NCBI GenBank assembly: GCA_022225965.2
Contig: JAKJXP020000033.1
Span: forward strand, 310,001-374,000
Length of the DNA stretch: 64,000 nt
Source: Diatrype stigma
Taxonomy: Eukaryota > Ascomycota > Sordariomycetes > Xylariales > Diatrypaceae
Reading direction: 5' to 3'
Of this stretch, positions 23,652-35,635 are shown piece after piece. The first letter of the stretch is position 1, and the number at the start of each line of letters is the position of its first letter. The notes below the pieces were generated by a model that was given only the letters and a program-made list of their open reading frames with translations, searched no databases and was not told the origin of the DNA. Both the position numbers and the translations under genes were made by a program.

Positions 23652-24737
23652 ATGACAACTGCAGCAGATACGAAGGCATCGGTCTTCGTCACTGTGTCTG
23701 CCTTGGACGCTGGTCATCTCACGCTCCCCGAGCGCCTCTTTATCACTGACGCCGACCCTGCGAAAAGGAACACGGTGCCATCTCTCTCCTTTCTCATCCA
23801 GCATCCATCCCCTTCTCCTTCGCGCGAGTGTGGTCAGACCACCAACCTTGTTTTCGACCTGGGCATCAAACGCGACCTAGATGGCTACACCGCCGCGCAG
23901 GCATTACACACTGCGCAGCGACAGCCCGTTATTACGGATCCCGACTGCGCCGCCAGCCTACGCCATGGTGCTGGGACAGCTAGGCAAAAGAAGCAGCAGT
24001 CGCACTCGCAGTCGCAGTCTAATAACGACGAGGAAGAAATACTTATCGATCCTAGTAAAGACATCGACCTCGTAATAATTAGTCACGTGCACTGGGACCA
24101 TATTGGGACGCCGTCCGACTTTGCCAGCGCCACCTTCACTGTAGGTTCTGGCACGCAGGCTCTACTTAAGAACGGCGCTGGTCACCTATATCCAGCCGAG
24201 TTATTCAATGCGGACGAGCTTCCCGCGGCTCGCACGGTGGAATTCCCTCCCGTCCCAGGAGCCACAGAATACGAAGCCGGTTCGGATATCCCTAAGCACA
24301 CGGCCACGCCCGAGAACACAGAGGCGAAGCTACCACGGGCAGCGAGCCGATGGTCCTGGGAACCGCTTGGAGGGTTCTCGAACGCGCTCGATTACTTTGG
24401 CGACGGTAGTGTCTACGTCATCGACAGCCCAGGCCACTTATACGGCCATGTGAACCTGCTCACTCGCGTTAGTGAGAGCAAATACGTGTATCTAGGTGGG
24501 GACTGCTGCCATGACCCTCGCATCATGGCCGGAGAGAAAGACATAGCGATGTACGGAGACGGCAAGGGTGGGTTGAGGAGCGTGCACGTAGACACCAATG
24601 CAGCAAAGAGGACGCTGGACCGGATCAGGACGTTCGTAAAGGAGAGGGATGGAGAAGTGGAAGTGGAGGTTGTCCTAGCGCATGATGGGGTGTGGAGAGA
24701 TCAGAACCTCCACCGGTTCTGGCCCGGGAGGTTGTAA
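23652..24737 (+). CDS. metallo-beta-lactamase-fold hydrolase
   Basis: This single-exon gene encodes 361 residues. The MBL signature HVHWDH lies at about residues 145-150. Further metal-binding positions are in SPGHLYGH, GGDCCHD and a C-terminal LAHDG segment. It belongs to the fungal lactonase-like MBL group, which hydrolyses lactone or ester bonds using two zinc ions in the cytosol. The region between about 105 and 130 is a low-complexity Gln/Ser insertion. The start is the first ATG; the frame is open four codons upstream but only with a TTG. Lactone-ring opening would fit the CMD and dehydrogenase neighbours; this is inference. Confidence 0.87.
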   Translation: MTTAADTKASVFVTVSALDAGHLTLPERLFITDADPAKRNTVPSLSFLIQHPSPSPSRECGQTTNLVFDLGIKRDLDGYTAAQALHTAQRQPVITDPDCAASLRHGAGTARQKKQQSHSQSQSNNDEEEILIDPSKDIDLVIISHVHWDHIGTPSDFASATFTVGSGTQALLKNGAGHLYPAELFNADELPAARTVEFPPVPGATEYEAGSDIPKHTATPENTEAKLPRAASRWSWEPLGGFSNALDYFGDGSVYVIDSPGHLYGHVNLLTRVSESKYVYLGGDCCHDPRIMAGEKDIAMYGDGKGGLRSVHVDTNAAKRTLDRIRTFVKERDGEVEVEVVLAHDGVWRDQNLHRFWPGRL

Positions 24738-25487
24738 CAGGGACTTGTGGATTCACGCTAGTAGTAGTTCCTACCAGTTGTGTGGAATTCGATTTTGTAT
24801 CCCAATAGTATAAGTTAGATAGGAAGTGTTTATACCAATAGATCTTATATCCACTCATCTCCTGTCCACTCCGAAGTTGGGTCCAGCAATAATGACACCT
24901 AGGTAGCCGATAATATCCTACAATAATATCATCCTACGATATCCTTCATGTCCTACGCGTAGAGTGATATGCATGCAGATATCGGCATATCGGCATATCG
25001 GCATATCGTGGTCATTCCGGAGGCTGCGGAGCGCTTTTATCGTACAATGCGTATCCCGGGAATAAAGAAGGATCAGGGGGGTTCAGAGCCTAAATGCGGG
25101 GGTGGATCATACCCCAGACCTCCCAGGTCCCACTACCTACACCCCCTGTATCTCTAACCCCACAAGACCCTTGTCCAATGTCACATACTTCTTGACTCCA
25201 CTTCCTTCATCGGGTAATCCAGGGTATATCGGCGCCGGTGCCGGTGGAAGGGTGTTGGACTATATTCCTATAGCAGCTGCAAGTTTACGCCAGGTTTATT
25301 GCATAAGTTGAATGGTTGTAAGCGATGCCGACAACCAGCTAGGCCTCCTTTATGCCACCGGTTGATTCTGGTCAATCTTCTCAGATCTCGAGTTCTGTTG
25401 GTATTGGTTGGTTGGTACTCGAAAGCCATAATCTGTAACAATTGTGAAAAGAAAAAAAGAAAAAAATAAAAAAACAGGTGTCTCAAT
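24738..25487. other. intergenic upstream of second HIBADH-like gene
   Basis: This stretch contains four near-tandem copies of an 8-base word at 24979-25010. A purine-rich tract (mostly A, 25448-25477) lies just before the ATG at 25488. No other gene is evident. Confidence 0.5.
24979..25010 (+). repeat. ATATCGGC tandem 8-mer, 4 copies
   Basis: Three exact copies of ATATCGGC are followed by ATATCGTG. They lie about 500 bp upstream of the HIBADH-like copy 2 start and 240 bp downstream of the MBL gene. The array could be a simple repeat or an operator. Confidence 0.7.
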
Positions 25488-26625
25488 ATGTCTTCCTCAA
25501 CAGCAGCAGATACGGTAGCCTTCATTGGTATAGCCATGTACATCTGACGTGGAACTGGATAGATTACTGACAGTCTTTTGGCAGGCCTCGGCGTCATGGG
25601 CTATCCCATGGCCAAGAACCTCCGTGCTGGGTTGGGTCCTGATAAGACCCTGCTGGTCTGTGATGTAGATACTGGGGCTCTCCGCCGCTTTCAGGAAGAG
25701 GTAGAAGGCCAGGGACCTATAAGAGTCGTCGCCAATGGTTTTGAAGCCACCAAAGCAGCAGTAGGTGCTTCCGCTGATTCAACCAGATCCGATACTGATG
25801 GGCTTATACTCCGTGTATCAGAACACCGTAATCAGCATGCTCCCTAGTGCTGGTGCTGTATCTGCTGTATACCTCGACCCAGAAACAGGCGTGTTAGCTG
25901 GGGCGGTTGCGGCCGCAGCCGATCGTGGGAGCGACTCAATCCCAGAACCAAAACTCATCATGGAGTGCGGCACCATCGAGGCGGACACTATCGCTTCTGT
26001 CGCCAAAGCCGCGCAGGATACAAGCGCCTCCAATTTGCGTAATACGCTCACCTTCGTTGATGCCCCGGTCTCCGGTGGGCCTATGGGCGCCCAGGCCGGC
26101 ACGCTTACCTTCATGGTAGGATGCGAACCTACCGTGTCTGGACAGGTCTTCCCGGTGGTTCAGTCGTACCTAGAGCATATGGGTAACCCGGACGGTATCT
26201 TCCTGTGTGGCGACGTGGGAGCGGGCACCGCCTTCAAGATCATCAACAACTACCTCAGCGCCATCACGTCGCTGGCGGCCTCGGAGGCCCTCAACATCGG
26301 CGTTAAGGCCGGACTGGACCCGAAGCTCCTGACCGACGTTATCAACGGGAGTGGGGGCCAGTGCTGGGTCACGAGCAAGAGCAATCCCGTCCCGGGCGTC
26401 CAACAGAACGTACCTAGCAGCAGGGGCTACGAGGGAGGCTTCCGGATCGAGCTCTGCGCCAAGGTGCTCGGAATGGGGAGCAGGCTGGCCGAGACCGTCG
26501 GCGCAAGAACGGTGCTGGATAAACCGACGTTGGAAGCATTTGGCGAGGCCATTTCGGATGAGAGATATAAGGGAAAGGATGCCAGGGTGGTGTATAAGTG
26601 GCTGAATGAAAGCGAGAGGAAGTAG
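25488..26625 (+). CDS. 3-hydroxyisobutyrate dehydrogenase-like NAD(P) oxidoreductase, copy 2
   Basis: Three exons (25488-25527, 25585-25760, 25822-26625) give 339 residues. The first 40-bp exon encodes the start of the Rossmann fold. A phase-1 intron of 57 bp splits the glycine loop, FIG/LGVMGYPM. The second intron (61 bp, phase 0) joins EATKAA to NTVISMLPSAGA, exactly where copy 1 has its only intron. DAPVSGGPMGAQAG and the KIINNYLSA segment with catalytic Lys are present. The C-terminal domain is complete, ending near ARVVYKWLNESERK. Function is as for copy 1: NAD(P)-dependent oxidation of a beta-hydroxyacid. It lies downstream of the MBL gene on the same strand. The very short first exon is the least certain part. 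Confidence 0.87.
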
Positions 26626-28757
26626 CGGGGGCATTACCGGGATAGCATTGGTAGTGCAGCTAAGACGTATACATCGCATAATTTTCAAATCATCTTACCT
26701 GCCTACTTGTCTTGAAACTGATAGATATTGTTGGCGATTTGGGTGTTAAAGTATGTCGTTCGTTGATAAGTAACTAAGCTCAGGGGAGGGTGTCAACCCT
26801 GGCGAACGGTTTAGATTATGTCTGCCTGTTCGGTGAAAGCCAACTGACATCTACCTCAGGGGTTTCCATGGTTCTACCGGACACTATTCTATACATTTCC
26901 ACCCTACTAAACGGGGTCAACAATGGAGTATAGAAAGACTATCGCTAATGTAGGGCCCATCAAAATTCGTGATAGACATGGGTAAGACACTCAACACCTT
27001 AACACTGCTCTGTACAATGTGCTTGGTGCATTTGGTCATGTTCCTAACCTCCGTGGCAGAAAGTATATACTGTTGGGGTCGATCTTCATCCTCTCTGTTG
27101 AAGAGCGAGGATTTCCCAACGCTGCTTCTCGGCAGTTGTCATATTTTTCCATTCTTCGGAGATCTTAGCAGCTTGAATTATAATGGTAGTATGGACCCCT
27201 ATGAGTTGATGCCGGTTGGTAAACTAGCCGATGATTTACAGATATCCCTGGCAGATACTCTTTTCTCCCCATTCCAGATTTCTCTGGACCGTGCATCGTG
27301 ATATAGCACGAACATGTTTCGTGGCTGTCTAGTTGTAGGCATGGCTTTCAACGTCGTGATGTCGGCTGGAGAGAAGCGAACTTGGTTGTTCTTAGTCGCT
27401 CTATTAAAGAGGACAAGTAATATCCAAATCAGGGATACAGGAACAGGTGTATAATCAAAAGGATGGTGGACCTCTTTTCTTTGTACTACCATGATTGGAA
27501 AGAAAAGAAAAGATCCTTCTCAGAGCAATGCGTGCATTCTGTTCCTTATGCCGAAATAACCATACGAATTCCTGCATGGCCTTCTCCTAGGGGGATAGAA
27601 TAGAGATAATACCCTACTCCTTCACCGGCAACCTCCGCTGGGGGATTGTGTAGAAATAATTATAAGCTGGTCATAACAGGTATAACAAGGTCAGTAAACA
27701 TCCCACTTGTAGTTCCGGGAATAAAGGTAATGTCATTGAGTCGATTGGTGTGGAATGCCACGCCGGAATCGGCCGGAAACCCGCTCATTAGGGACGTCTC
27801 GGAGAGGGCTAAAACTCCGACGCCTGCAAGAATATACGGCACATCTAGAGAGTTTGGAGTAGGGGTAGTATGATCCTAAGATGCAGAGAATGTCTCGCCA
27901 TACAATCTATGAAAATCATGTTTACTTTTTACGTAGTGTTTTTGCCTGAAGCCTGCGTGCTTATATAAGAGTCTATAACTCCTTTGGAAGGATACGAAAT
28001 GAAATACGGAAACTTCAGTAGTATTATGTCTCCTCTATTATCGTTGGGGAGCAGCGTCGAAAGAGTCGTTCGTGTACCTGGTAGCCGTGTTTGAACCTTC
28101 GCATCCATGTAATGAAACCTCAGGCTCGTCAGATAATATAGTAATATCATTATTTAAGACCACCCGTATTTTCAAGGTGTTTATTATACTACTAGTACTA
28201 GCTTTCATACACGGTATATTGAATCTACTATTACGATAGCGTGGAACAGGGTCAGATTTGACATGAACGACGCAGGCAGACCCATCTCTAGGGACGTGCT
28301 GAATAGACAACACTCAGGTCCAATGGTAGCGTAGGAACTAGAGTTTCGTCATTTATGTCAAAGGCATAAGGCATGGAGATGATCCAGACCGACGGAAGTA
28401 GAAAACGAAAACATCCTAGTCGACAGTGAAGCATAAATATTAGCGAGCTTTTCTCAAATTACCTTGTTTACAAGAGGGGTTTGACCACCCCGGTTCATGT
28501 TGCAAGGATAGCATGGGGCACTGATTCAGCGTTAACGTCAAGTCGTGCAATACTACCGTCTTGTGGATCAACCTATATCATGTCCACGAAACTCATGGAT
28601 AATGGGTAAGACGGATAGGTCGGACAATACCGTCACAGCAGGATGCATGTATATATAGGGATAAGAACATTGGTATATCCAGGTTGGCTTTTGCAGACCA
28701 AAGGCTCAGTCACCTCTTACACTCTCCCACAAATACCAAAGTCTCGATTTCTGCATC
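26626..28757. other. intergenic, 2.1 kb
   Basis: Only short open stretches occur here. Two overlapping frames near 27650-27870 (one on each strand, 60-75 codons) look protein-like but match no family I can name and lack splice-supported extension. This could be a gene relic. No RNA gene is recognised. Confidence 0.45.
28650..28658 (+). promoter_or_regulatory. TATA-like box of P450 gene
   Basis: TATATATAG lies 108 bp upstream of the P450 ATG, at a plausible distance for a fungal core promoter. Confidence 0.4.
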
Positions 28758-30580
28758 ATGATAGAATTACCACTGGTTTCTTGGGAACAATCTGTTCCTC
28801 GCTTGCCACAGTTGGCAGCTGTCCTTTCGATCTGGGTACGCATTGAGATCGAGGTCATACCGAGTCTATTTCTGATGCTAACATGATAACCTTGCAGGTG
28901 GTACTGTATGCAATCGGTCGTGTACTCTATAACATTTTCTTACATCCGCTCCGTAACTTCCCGGGTCCGCTTCTGGCTCGTTCTACCAACCTTTGGCGCA
29001 ATAGCAAACTCCTCTCTGGCGATCTACCATACGTAGTCAAGAAGCTACATGACGTATATGGGCCGGTGGTTCGCATCGCACCCTATGAGTTGTCGTTCAT
29101 TGATCCGCAAGCATGGAAAGATATCTACGGACATCACCCCTCGTACGAGATGGCCAAAGATATGAGATGGTACCGTCCAGAAGGCAACCACATCGCCAGT
29201 AACATCGTAACAGCCGACCGCGAAGCTCATAGTTTGCTCAGGCGTCAACTATCTGCGGGGTTCTCCGAACGTGCCATGCGTGCTCAGGAGCCTATATTCC
29301 GTCAATATATCGACCTCCTTATGCAGCGGCTGGCCGAGCATTCAAAGGATGGCCTTAAGCCCGTCGATATGGCAGCTTGGTTTAACTTCACCACTTTCGA
29401 TGTGATTGGAAATCTCGCATTCGGCTCGGACTTTGACTGTCTTGAAAAGTCCCGCCATCACCCGTGGATTGAGGCACTGACTTCAAGCCAAATGGAGAAC
29501 GGGATCATGCGAGCCATCCTGGATTTTCTACCCCCAACTATCATATTTCTGTTGTATAAGGCCGGCCTCTTCAGAGGGAAGAAGGAGCACAATGACTATA
29601 GCAGAAGGAAGATACTAGAGCGCTTGGACATGGAACCTGACCGCCCTGACTTTATTGAAGGTCTGATCAAGAAGCGGGACGTTATTGTGAGCATAGCATA
29701 CCCTATCCCAAAGACGACGCTTAAATCGATACAACCCGAGACTAACCACACGGACTTGCAGACTCAAGAAGAACTTGAATCCAATGCGTCGGTCCTAGTC
29801 ATTGCGGGCTCAGAGACTACTTCGTCGCTGCTGTCCGGTGCATTATACTTGTTGGGATCGCATCGTGATATCTTGGATAAGGTCGTGCAGGAAGTCAGAA
29901 CCACGTTTAACAACGAGGGTGAGATCAATCTGATCACGGTCAACGGCCTGTCCTACATGCTGGCATGTCTCAACGAAACACTTAGGCGGTATCCTCCTGC
30001 CCCCAACGGATTTCCAAGGCTTGTGCCTAAAGGGGGCGGTACAATTGCCGGCCACTTTATACCCCAAGATGTGAGTACTTATCTTTTCCATTTTATCGCC
30101 TTCCCATTCACAAAGAAGAAATTTCATGATAAGCTGTTCCTATAAAAGGTGGAGGTATCTATCCGCCTCGGATCACTAAACTGTATGTAGACCGCTGTAT
30201 CTGTCTGGCAGTTAGCCGCCAACTACAGCTCGCGAAATTTCACCGAGGCAGAAGAGTTCCACCCTGAACGCTTTCTGGGGGACGAGAAATTCGCTAAGGA
30301 TGACCTCAGCGCAATGCAGCCTTTCAGCGTTGGTCCGCGGAACTGTATTGGGAAGAAGTAAGTTGATTCGACTCTGTCCTGCTTAGCGCAATCCTCGCTA
30401 ATAATATGATTTTCCAGCCTAGCATATGCGGAGATGAGGCTTATCCTCGCAAGGATTCTCTATAGCTTTGACATTGAGCTGGCGCCCGAAGCTGGAGACT
30501 GGCTCAATCAAAAGAACTATTCGCTCTGGGATAAGTCCGCATTGCCTGTCTTTCTCAAACCTGTGAGAAGCCACGCCTGA
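28758..30580 (+). CDS. cytochrome P450 (CYP65-like, isotrichodermin C-15 hydroxylase type)
   Basis: Five exons (28758-28835, 28898-29686, 29762-30070, 30191-30357, 30418-30580) give 501 residues, the usual P450 length. An N-terminal membrane anchor (about residues 18-42) is followed by the hinge HPLRNFPGP. The I-helix oxygen-binding motif AGSETT is at 304-309. ExxR occurs as ETLR before RYPPAP, and the heme loop FSVGPRNCIG is at 437-446 with Cys444 as the iron ligand. It is an ER-bound monooxygenase needing a reductase partner. The third intron of 75 bp keeps the frame if retained, but it has GTGAGC, CTAAC and TTGCAG signals and interrupts a conserved block. It is the last enzyme gene before the bZIP regulator and probably belongs to the cluster. 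Confidence 0.92.
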
Positions 30581-31315
30581 TGCATTTTGAGGACGAGGCT
30601 TGGCGCAGTAGGATGTGCAATAACACCGTCAAAGCCGGGAGTCCCGGCCTGGGACGCTCTGCAGGGGAGCAACAAGGGCATCATCACCACTCCTATATCT
30701 ACTCGAGGGGCAGCGTATGCCTATAGTGGGTACGCTCCCTCCATTGCTACCTGGCATTGATATTTCCACTTTCCCGTATTATATTTGCCCGTATCTGTAT
30801 CAGTAGTGCAGCTTCAGAATACATTTCCCTGATTTGATTGATAATCTCATCCGGTGTCAAGTGAATGTGACGGATATGGAGTTACGAGTGAACCAGGGGT
30901 TGTATAGGAGCCTGATCACCTAATAAGCCATGGCAACCAGATACTAGTGGGGAAGTTCCTTCAGCGATGGACTTGGACATCCCATGTCATCGTAGTGTAG
31001 CTAGATTTAGTGTGCTACCTATAACACTTGCTTTTGTCTTAGAATAGCCAGGTACTCCAAAGCCTCCTTTCTTGCGCCTTGAGGCATATGCAATGAAATA
31101 CGCATCTCTATATTCTTAGTCTCTGCTTTGTCCTATATTTGCTTTTAGCTGCAAGATACAGAGGGATGTCATCCCATAGTTTTCAAGGGTGGCGTCGACA
31201 AGAGACGACCATCTCCAATGATCTGATCAAATACCCCCACGGCAGAATCTGTACTTAATACAGAACTCTGCACAGACCATTACCTAAGTAGAGCTACACA
31301 CGACGAATGGGGATG
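30581..31315. other. intergenic between convergent P450 and bZIP genes
   Basis: These are 735 bases with two 3' ends. No coding potential, repeat or RNA is recognised. Confidence 0.5.
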
Positions 31316-32539
31316 TTAGATGATCTCGTAATGGATAGAGGAAGTATCCACACCTTTGAATAGTAAGGGAAACCGGTCTATAAACTCTCTAGTCAAGCCC
31401 CAACCATCAAGCCTGGTGAAGATGTTATAAAAATCAGGCCGCATAGCCAGCTCCCCATTGTCCCTTGGCTCTAGGAAGGGTTCATTCCATGGCCATCTAA
31501 CCTTAAGACAGCAACAAAGCAGGCCAACAAACTCGTCACTATCGTAGAGATGGTAGTCCTTGATAAGGTTGGCCCGAAGCTCTGGCCAGAATACGATGTC
31601 GATGAAGCAGGGATGCGGCTTGCAGAACTGATCGTCTATGGGTTTCTGGAAGTCCTGCAAGCGAGAGAAGCGGGACTCGCAGGGCTGCCAGCTCCACTTG
31701 ATGAGATAATACGTCAGCCATCCGGCAGCCAGGCGCTCGGGATCCCGACACGGCCACCGACGGGTAGAGGCGTGGATGTCATTGGCCAGGAGGTTGGTTT
31801 TGGAACCGTACAATAGCTCAAGAGGCTGGGGGTGGTCCGGGGAAATGAGGGCCAGCTCCGGACTATTTACGCAGGCGGAGAACCAGTGCTTCGATTTGGA
31901 GTTGAACTCTACATGAATAGGGGACGTATTCCACAGAAGGGAATTTCCTTCTAGGGGCATAGGGGCGACTGTCGTTGGCGGGGTTTGCAGCGCTCGTATA
32001 TCAGCGGGTTCCGAAAGTGCCGGCGAGAGCAGCTTTGCGCTCTGCGCACTACCGTCTTCGCGCATGGGACAGTGGCGCCTCAGTGCCAAGAGAGCATCGG
32101 CCGTACCCAGGGTGGAAGCCGCGGCGGTATTTTTCAAGTCGACGTCATTTGAGGTAGGGTTGTTGCAGGCGGGCCACGATGTCACAAGATGACATACCTG
32201 GCTTTGGCGATCTCGTAGCGTCTCGTTCTCACAGCATAGACTATGGCACCTCTGCTGTAGGACTTGCAGCTCACTCTCTAGCATGACGATGCGCTGCTCG
32301 AGGGCTTGGACGTGCGCAGCCCGCTTGTCGCGAACGTTCTGCTGGGCGCGGCGGTCGCGTGCTCTCTTCTTCGCAAGCGAATCAGAAAGTATCGGCTGAC
32401 GTTGACTAGCCATTGTGTGGAGAGAAGCAGCGGCGAAGTAAGAGCTAGGTACGGAAGTTGAATGAATCAGCGCTGATTTATCTGGGCCTCGGGAAGCTCG
32501 ATGTTCGGGTGTATATAATGTCGTCGGCTCCGAAGGCAT
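31316..32539 (-). CDS. bZIP transcription factor with DUF3425-type C-terminus
   Basis: This single open frame encodes 407 residues. The basic region (KKRARDRRAQQNVRDKR, residues 57-73) is followed by a zipper with Leu at positions 80, 87, 94, 101 and 108 in perfect heptads. The middle is low complexity. The C-terminal half (about 270-407) resembles fungal DUF3425: a WLTYYLIKWSWQPC segment, RLQDFQKPIDDQ, HPCFIDIVFWPELR, and a final W-G-L-T-R-E-F-I-D-R-F-P segment. Such nuclear factors bind DNA as dimers and often sit in metabolic clusters. Met43, just before the basic region, is an alternative start. I infer it as a candidate pathway regulator from its position next to the P450 and dehydrogenase genes. 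Confidence 0.9.
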   Translation of the reverse strand: MPSEPTTLYTPEHRASRGPDKSALIHSTSVPSSYFAAASLHTMASQRQPILSDSLAKKRARDRRAQQNVRDKRAAHVQALEQRIVMLESELQVLQQRCHSLCCENETLRDRQSQVCHLVTSWPACNNPTSNDVDLKNTAAASTLGTADALLALRRHCPMREDGSAQSAKLLSPALSEPADIRALQTPPTTVAPMPLEGNSLLWNTSPIHVEFNSKSKHWFSACVNSPELALISPDHPQPLELLYGSKTNLLANDIHASTRRWPCRDPERLAAGWLTYYLIKWSWQPCESRFSRLQDFQKPIDDQFCKPHPCFIDIVFWPELRANLIKDYHLYDSDEFVGLLCCCLKVRWPWNEPFLEPRDNGELAMRPDFYNIFTRLDGWGLTREFIDRFPLLFKGVDTSSIHYEII

Positions 32540-34980
32540 AGGCCGCGATGCTCTTGAGGCTTGAGCCTTGGAGAACCAAGGCTAGATCTCCACCTACACG
32601 AAACGTTGAATCAGTGCTCTTCGGCTATTGTTGGCCCAATGTAAGCCAGGGTAGGCATCGATTGGTTGTCGGCTCTAGTTATTAATAGTATTCTGCTAGA
32701 GTCAGTTATAGGCATGGATCTGTATGATCCGCGCTAATGGAGCAAGGGGTAGCCAGCAGATTCTCCGTAAGTTGTAACGCAACTGCTTGTGTGTAATACC
32801 GAAGACGTTGAGGCTTCCGCGCAGTGTGTCAACACAACATGCTCGCGTTCTTATAGCTCACTCGGTTATTCTCCAGGTCCATCTCCCCCCACCCCCAAGC
32901 TTAACTTACCAGTTGCGATGCATATTAAGTAGCCATCACAGATTAGTATGGCCATTGTCGTCTCGCATGCACTGGGAGAACATGCAATTGCAGGGATATG
33001 GGAGATCGATATGCGTGCAAAACGAGTACGTAATCCAGTACGCATATCAGAGGGGCAACACAGTTGCGCTTCGGATTTGCTCTGGTCAAAAATCCCAGCC
33101 GAAGTACGTAGCTATAGGTAGGTAGTATACACATTGGTAACTGAGTCAACGTTCAGGGCAGTGTGGATTCGCATCACGGAGTATCAGAGTACCGGCATCT
33201 ATTCGTATCTATGCTCCACCCCTGAAAACAAAACAGAATCCATCATGTTTGTATATTACATTGTAAACACTACCTAGGTGCCTATGTAGCAGCAGATCAG
33301 CATGTGTTTTCTTCAAGTGCCCCCTCGAAGCTTCCACTAGACGGTTGTCGGCAGATGTCGGACTTGTTAACTACATCCTTCTCCAGCGGGCAGTATGAAT
33401 AGTGGCGTATAGCATGTCAGTCCTGCGTCAGCAACGAAGTGGTCGAAGAATTGGTATGGTATAGCACTTCAGTCAAGCCCATTCGATCTGTTTGAAAACT
33501 GAAGGGGGAAGGTATCAGTATAAACTTGTCTCTGGAGGGTACTCCGGAAACCTACCGTCCAATACCATATAGCATCTAGACTAGGCCTTGGCAGTCACCT
33601 CCGGCTGATCCGGTACGACGCGCCGGCACACTCAGCAGCACACCTTGCTCCACCACACGGGATTTTCGATAAACCCGAATGAGTCTGAATACTCCGAGTG
33701 CGATAGTAGCGGAGTCACACATCCAAATCGGGTAGCTTGATCCTTGCTTTGACCGGGTTGGTCGATTTGGCTTGAACCATCATGATTACTCGACTGCATG
33801 ATGAATAATTGCAAGACAATATAGATGCGTCACAAGCATGTTTAGGTCCAAGGTATGTATATGCGTGCCCAAACAGATGACAACTCTGTAGTTGCATTAC
33901 TATAGATATGACCATTGACTGCTACTCTCTGTATAAGTGTGGATAGAAAATAGATAACTGGCATGACGGCGACAAGCCGGGGCTGTCGGGTAAGCTCCGT
34001 AAGGATGCGTAGATTCCGTAGACGACTTCAGTTTGCATTCATTCAGATGTGCCCCTACACGCCTCGCGGGGATCTAAATGCAAATGCATGTAGCAACAAA
34101 CCAGCGTCCGTGGATGAAAGCCGTGAATCAGCGTTTCGACGTGCATCAGCGCCGGGAGATAGACCGGGATGAATCGTTCGGGACGGACCGGGAATCATGT
34201 ATATCTAGACTACATGTGACATACCAGGTAGGTAGTTGCATAATTACAGACGGCTACGAATAACGATGTGTCCTGCAGCCCTATGAAACTATCCTACCGG
34301 CGGTAGGTGCCTATGTATGTACAAGTACCGGGTTCTGCGGGTCTAAGTCAACGGGCGTCGCGGGGCGTCGCGGGGCTTCGTATCTTAGCCATACCTGGCT
34401 CCCTAGTCTCTCGTAGTCGGAGGCTAACCCATAGCTAACCATAACCAGGCTGACCATAACAGATCCACGTTATCGTCATTATCCTATTGGTGCTTTCTCC
34501 CTTTACTTCACTATCGGCTCTGGGGCTCGCCCACCTAACGCCGGCCCAGGACAGGAGCCCAAACGCCCGGACACCTGCGCCGTTGTTACACCTCGCACTT
34601 CACATACAGAAGGGTCACTCACAGACAACGCTCTGCCAACCACCTCGTAGCACTTTACAGCTCATTCTTCCCAATTATACGAAGTTCTCATTCATTGTCT
34701 TCAAATTGCCTCCTAAGCTCTACTCTGCGACTACTCATTTGACGCAACAGCAGCAACACTGCACGCTGCTTCTCACTGTCTTCTACCATCGTTTTCGTTT
34801 ATCCATTTCGTTAAATTAGGCAGGGTCAAAATGTGACAGATCTGTCCCCACGCCAAGTAATATAATTCAGGTATCCTTACCAGCCCTACTTCGCAGACGT
34901 CGACCTGAGTACCGGCCTACGAGGCTACGGAGTACCTTCCCACGCAGCAAATACCATTACTCACCTACCTGGGTCCGATC
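32540..34980. other. intergenic, 2.4 kb
   Basis: This region lies between two divergent genes, bZIP (-) and HbrB-like (+). No gene is supported. A GGGCGTCGC-type short direct repeat lies at about 34353-34378. The last 500 bases are C/T-rich and probably include the HbrB-like 5' leader. Confidence 0.5.
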
Positions 34981-35601
34981 ATGCAACCGTCGCGAGCGCA
35001 GCAGAGAGCCCCTGGGAGCTTCTCCCCCCTCCCCGGAAGTGTCTCCGCTTCTGCTTCTGCTTCTGCTTCTGCTTCTGCTTCATCGACAGCCGCCGCGGCT
35101 GCTGCGTCTCTGGCAGCGCCTTCTTCAAGCTCCCGTCCTTCACGACCTCAGATACGCCGGATCGATTCGTCATCGAGTGACGATAGCAAAGCTGCGACTT
35201 CTACTCCTCTTCATATCAACACCAGCAACATTGGGAACGCCAGTAATAGCAACTTCCACAAGGTGCGATCGCCTCAAACACCCGTAGGCGCATCTAGTTC
35301 TCCGTTCTCAAGCTTCGCACTACATTCCAATTCAAGCTCCAGCAGCCTCCAGCAACAACAGCAGAATTACTCGAGGCCTACCCGACCAGGCAATGACTAC
35401 GCATCTTCTGCGCGAACCGCATCTCCACTAACCCTGCCGCCGGGGCGTTCTGGCCACGTACGAAAACACTCGCATACGCAGGGGCATTTCGAACCTAGTC
35501 TCCCTTCTACTAGCACCTCGAATCTGTCACATATCGCCATGTCCCAACGAAATGATGTACTATCCGCAAGTCAAGCAGCAGCCCAGGTCGCCATGCAACA
35601 T

Positions 35602-35635
<34 letters not shown>

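Noticed and set aside
27646..27873. Overlapping protein-like frames on both strands
   Set aside because: They are short, with no recognisable domain, no splice-supported extension and no clear start; not enough to call a gene.
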